The translations under genes and the position numbers were made by a program. The notes beneath the pieces were generated by a model that was given only the letters and a program-made list of their open reading frames with translations, was not told the origin of the DNA and made no database searches. A DNA stretch of 64,000 bases, taken from Bacteroidota bacterium (GTDB lineage: Bacteria; Bacteroidota; Bacteroidia; Bacteroidales; FEN-979). Of the stretch, positions 63,137-64,000 are shown in pieces (positions within the stretch are counted from its first letter, which is position 1; each line of letters begins with the position of its first letter). The DNA lies in contig JAPLDH010000077.1 of NCBI GenBank assembly GCA_026391355.1, positions 124,001 through 188,000 on the forward strand, written 5' to 3'.

Positions 63137-63141
63137 AAGGT

Positions 63142-63285
63142 ATGAAGAACCTTTTTCTGCTTTCTTCCGGACTCCTGGTGCTGGCAGGTTGTCACAAGAA
63201 TGAGACTACAGTGACATCGCATGTTTTCATTGAGAATACCCAGGTTTATCTCGCAATAAACTCACCCCCGGCCCCCTCTCTTTAA
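63142..63285 (+). CDS. Small lipoprotein, C-terminus formed by a palindromic repeat
   Basis: The 47-residue frame has a good lipobox (LLVLAGC, Cys17) and begins 5 bp after the propeller gene. The last codons (SPPAPSL and stop) lie within the palindromic element at 63257-63300, so the repeat appears to have cut a longer lipoprotein short. It may be a remnant. Confidence 0.5.
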   Translation: MKNLFLLSSGLLVLAGCHKNETTVTSHVFIENTQVYLAINSPPAPSL

Positions 63286-63300
63286 AACAAAGAGAGGGGG
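63257..63300. repeat. Palindromic element with 12-bp perfect stem (AACTCACCCCC family)
   Basis: CCCCCTCTCTTT (63272-63283), loop AAAAC, AAAGAGAGGGGG (63289-63300). It is preceded by AAACTCACCCCCGG, which shares its core with the palindrome at 7051. It may also end transcription of the propeller gene. Confidence 0.8.
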
Positions 63301-63517
63301 GGATGATTTCCGTGCCAAGCAGAGTGAAATTCATAATGTCGCTCTATAGTCCTCATCTCAAAATCCGCAAAATAATTCCTAAATTTACGAAGCCAATGAA
63401 AAGCTCCTCAAGGCATGAAACAGGCAGGTGTTAGCTGCAATATAATAAGGAGACCCGGAATAGTCTGGCTCCTTCTGCTTATATTACCATTTTCCTGTTC
63501 GATAACTTCCATATTAA

Positions 63518-64000
63518 ATGAAAATATATATATACCTCTTTGCAGTCCTCATTCCTGGTATTCTTTGTGCCCAAAACACAAGATATCAGCCTTCTCAACT
63601 GGATACAATCTGGAGGAATGTCGGAAATCCCGGCTTTTCTGCCGGACATGCCGGCTGGACAAGTCTTGCCTTCGGTCCTTCAGGTGAACCTTATGTGGCT
63701 TACCAGGATTCAGTTAATTCGAGAAAATCTACTGTCATGCGTTTTAACGGAACGAACTGGGTGAATGTAGTAGATCCCGGTTTCTCTGCCGGAGAAGTAG
63801 ATTATACAAGCCTTGCATTCAGCCCTTCCGGTAAGCCCTATGTAGAATACATGGATCATTTCAACGGCTGGTTTGCAACGGTGATGAAATTTGACACCCT
63901 TTGTTTTGTCGCTCCGGCTGGTCCGATCACAGGCCCCAATCAAGTATGCCAGGGCACTTCCGGATATCTTCATTTGATGAAACCCGGAACCGGAGAGAAC
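63518..64000 (+). CDS. Propeller-repeat secreted protein, paralog of 61757, cut by window edge
   Basis: The frame begins at the ATG at 63518 and is open to the last base (161 codons). The signal peptide is KIYIYLFAVLIPGILCAQ. Two propeller-type repeats follow (VGNPGFSAGHAGWTSLAFGP; VVDPGFSAGEVDYTSLAFSP), closely matching those of the protein at 61757. The repeat region then changes at FDTLCFVAPAGPITGPNQVC to a PKD/Ig-like linker. So this paralog has fewer blades before a different module. An overlapping frame at 63415-63687 is not supported. Confidence 0.8.
   Translation, partial: MKIYIYLFAVLIPGILCAQNTRYQPSQLDTIWRNVGNPGFSAGHAGWTSLAFGPSGEPYVAYQDSVNSRKSTVMRFNGTNWVNVVDPGFSAGEVDYTSLAFSPSGKPYVEYMDHFNGWFATVMKFDTLCFVAPAGPITGPNQVCQGTSGYLHLMKPGTGEN

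Noticed and set aside
63415-63687. 90-codon ORF near the right edge
   Set aside because: It overlaps, in another frame, the clear propeller paralog starting at 63518; its C-terminal part has no protein-like pattern.

Overview
The window comes from a chromosome of an uncultured-type Bacteroidota bacterium (Bacteroidales/Marinilabiliales-like). The evidence is several -7 promoter elements of the form TAnnTTTG, start sites without Shine-Dalgarno sequences, four secreted proteins with a type IX secretion (T9SS) C-terminal sorting domain plus a cut-off paralog, an ECF sigma / FecR / TonB-receptor / DUF4249 lipoprotein cassette, a FISUMP domain, and an IgGFc-binding-like adhesin with Ig-like modules. 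No rRNA, tRNA, CRISPR array or intact insertion sequence is visible.

Layout. 1-8.2 kb is mostly metabolism and transport: a cut-off amino-acid permease, phosphate butyryltransferase, tryptophanase, MntP manganese exporter, QueD, a PKD-domain T9SS protein, a TetR regulator and an MFS transporter. 8.4-18.0 kb is a tightly overlapping seven-gene operon: DUF4062-like membrane protein, giant TPR protein, M48 metallopeptidase with a zinc ribbon, zinc-ribbon membrane protein, membrane TrkA-N/RyR protein and two orphan small proteins. It resembles predicted bacterial conflict or stress-signalling systems and is the best candidate here for an undescribed system. 18.1-23.6 kb holds a MORN-repeat protein, a large adhesin whose FISUMP end is out of frame, and palindromic repeats. 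23.8-30.1 kb is the sigma/FecR/TonB/DUF4249 uptake cassette followed by a lipoprotein and a strong terminator. 30.3-40.0 kb is a five-gene phosphorelay cluster on the minus strand: three-receiver HAMP/GAF hybrid kinase, STAS-like/CheB/CheR fusion, two tandem REC-kinases and a GAF hybrid kinase. 40.2-48.2 kb carries NhaD and an RND efflux system split into two convergent operons (adaptor and pump; TetR and TolC). 48.3-55.1 kb has a BNR-repeat T9SS protein, an M14 carboxypeptidase and the 2-selenouridine pathway (MnmH and a cysteine desulfurase-SelD fusion). 55.4-64.0 kb is accessory and partly AT-rich: a PIN toxin with a tiny overlapping partner, lipoproteins, a P-domain/heparinase II/III protein, two paralogous seven-blade-type propeller proteins and several gene remnants.

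Two cross-window patterns stand out. The first is short degenerate arrays with 7-bp periodicity but different unit sequences, at 3052, 19190, 19339, 46145, 53224 and 53276; several lie inside or at the ends of coding sequences and change the proteins. The second is a set of palindromic repeats, including a family sharing AACTCACCCCC, one of which supplies the C-terminus and stop codon of a small lipoprotein. All functions are read from sequence motifs; no database search was run.
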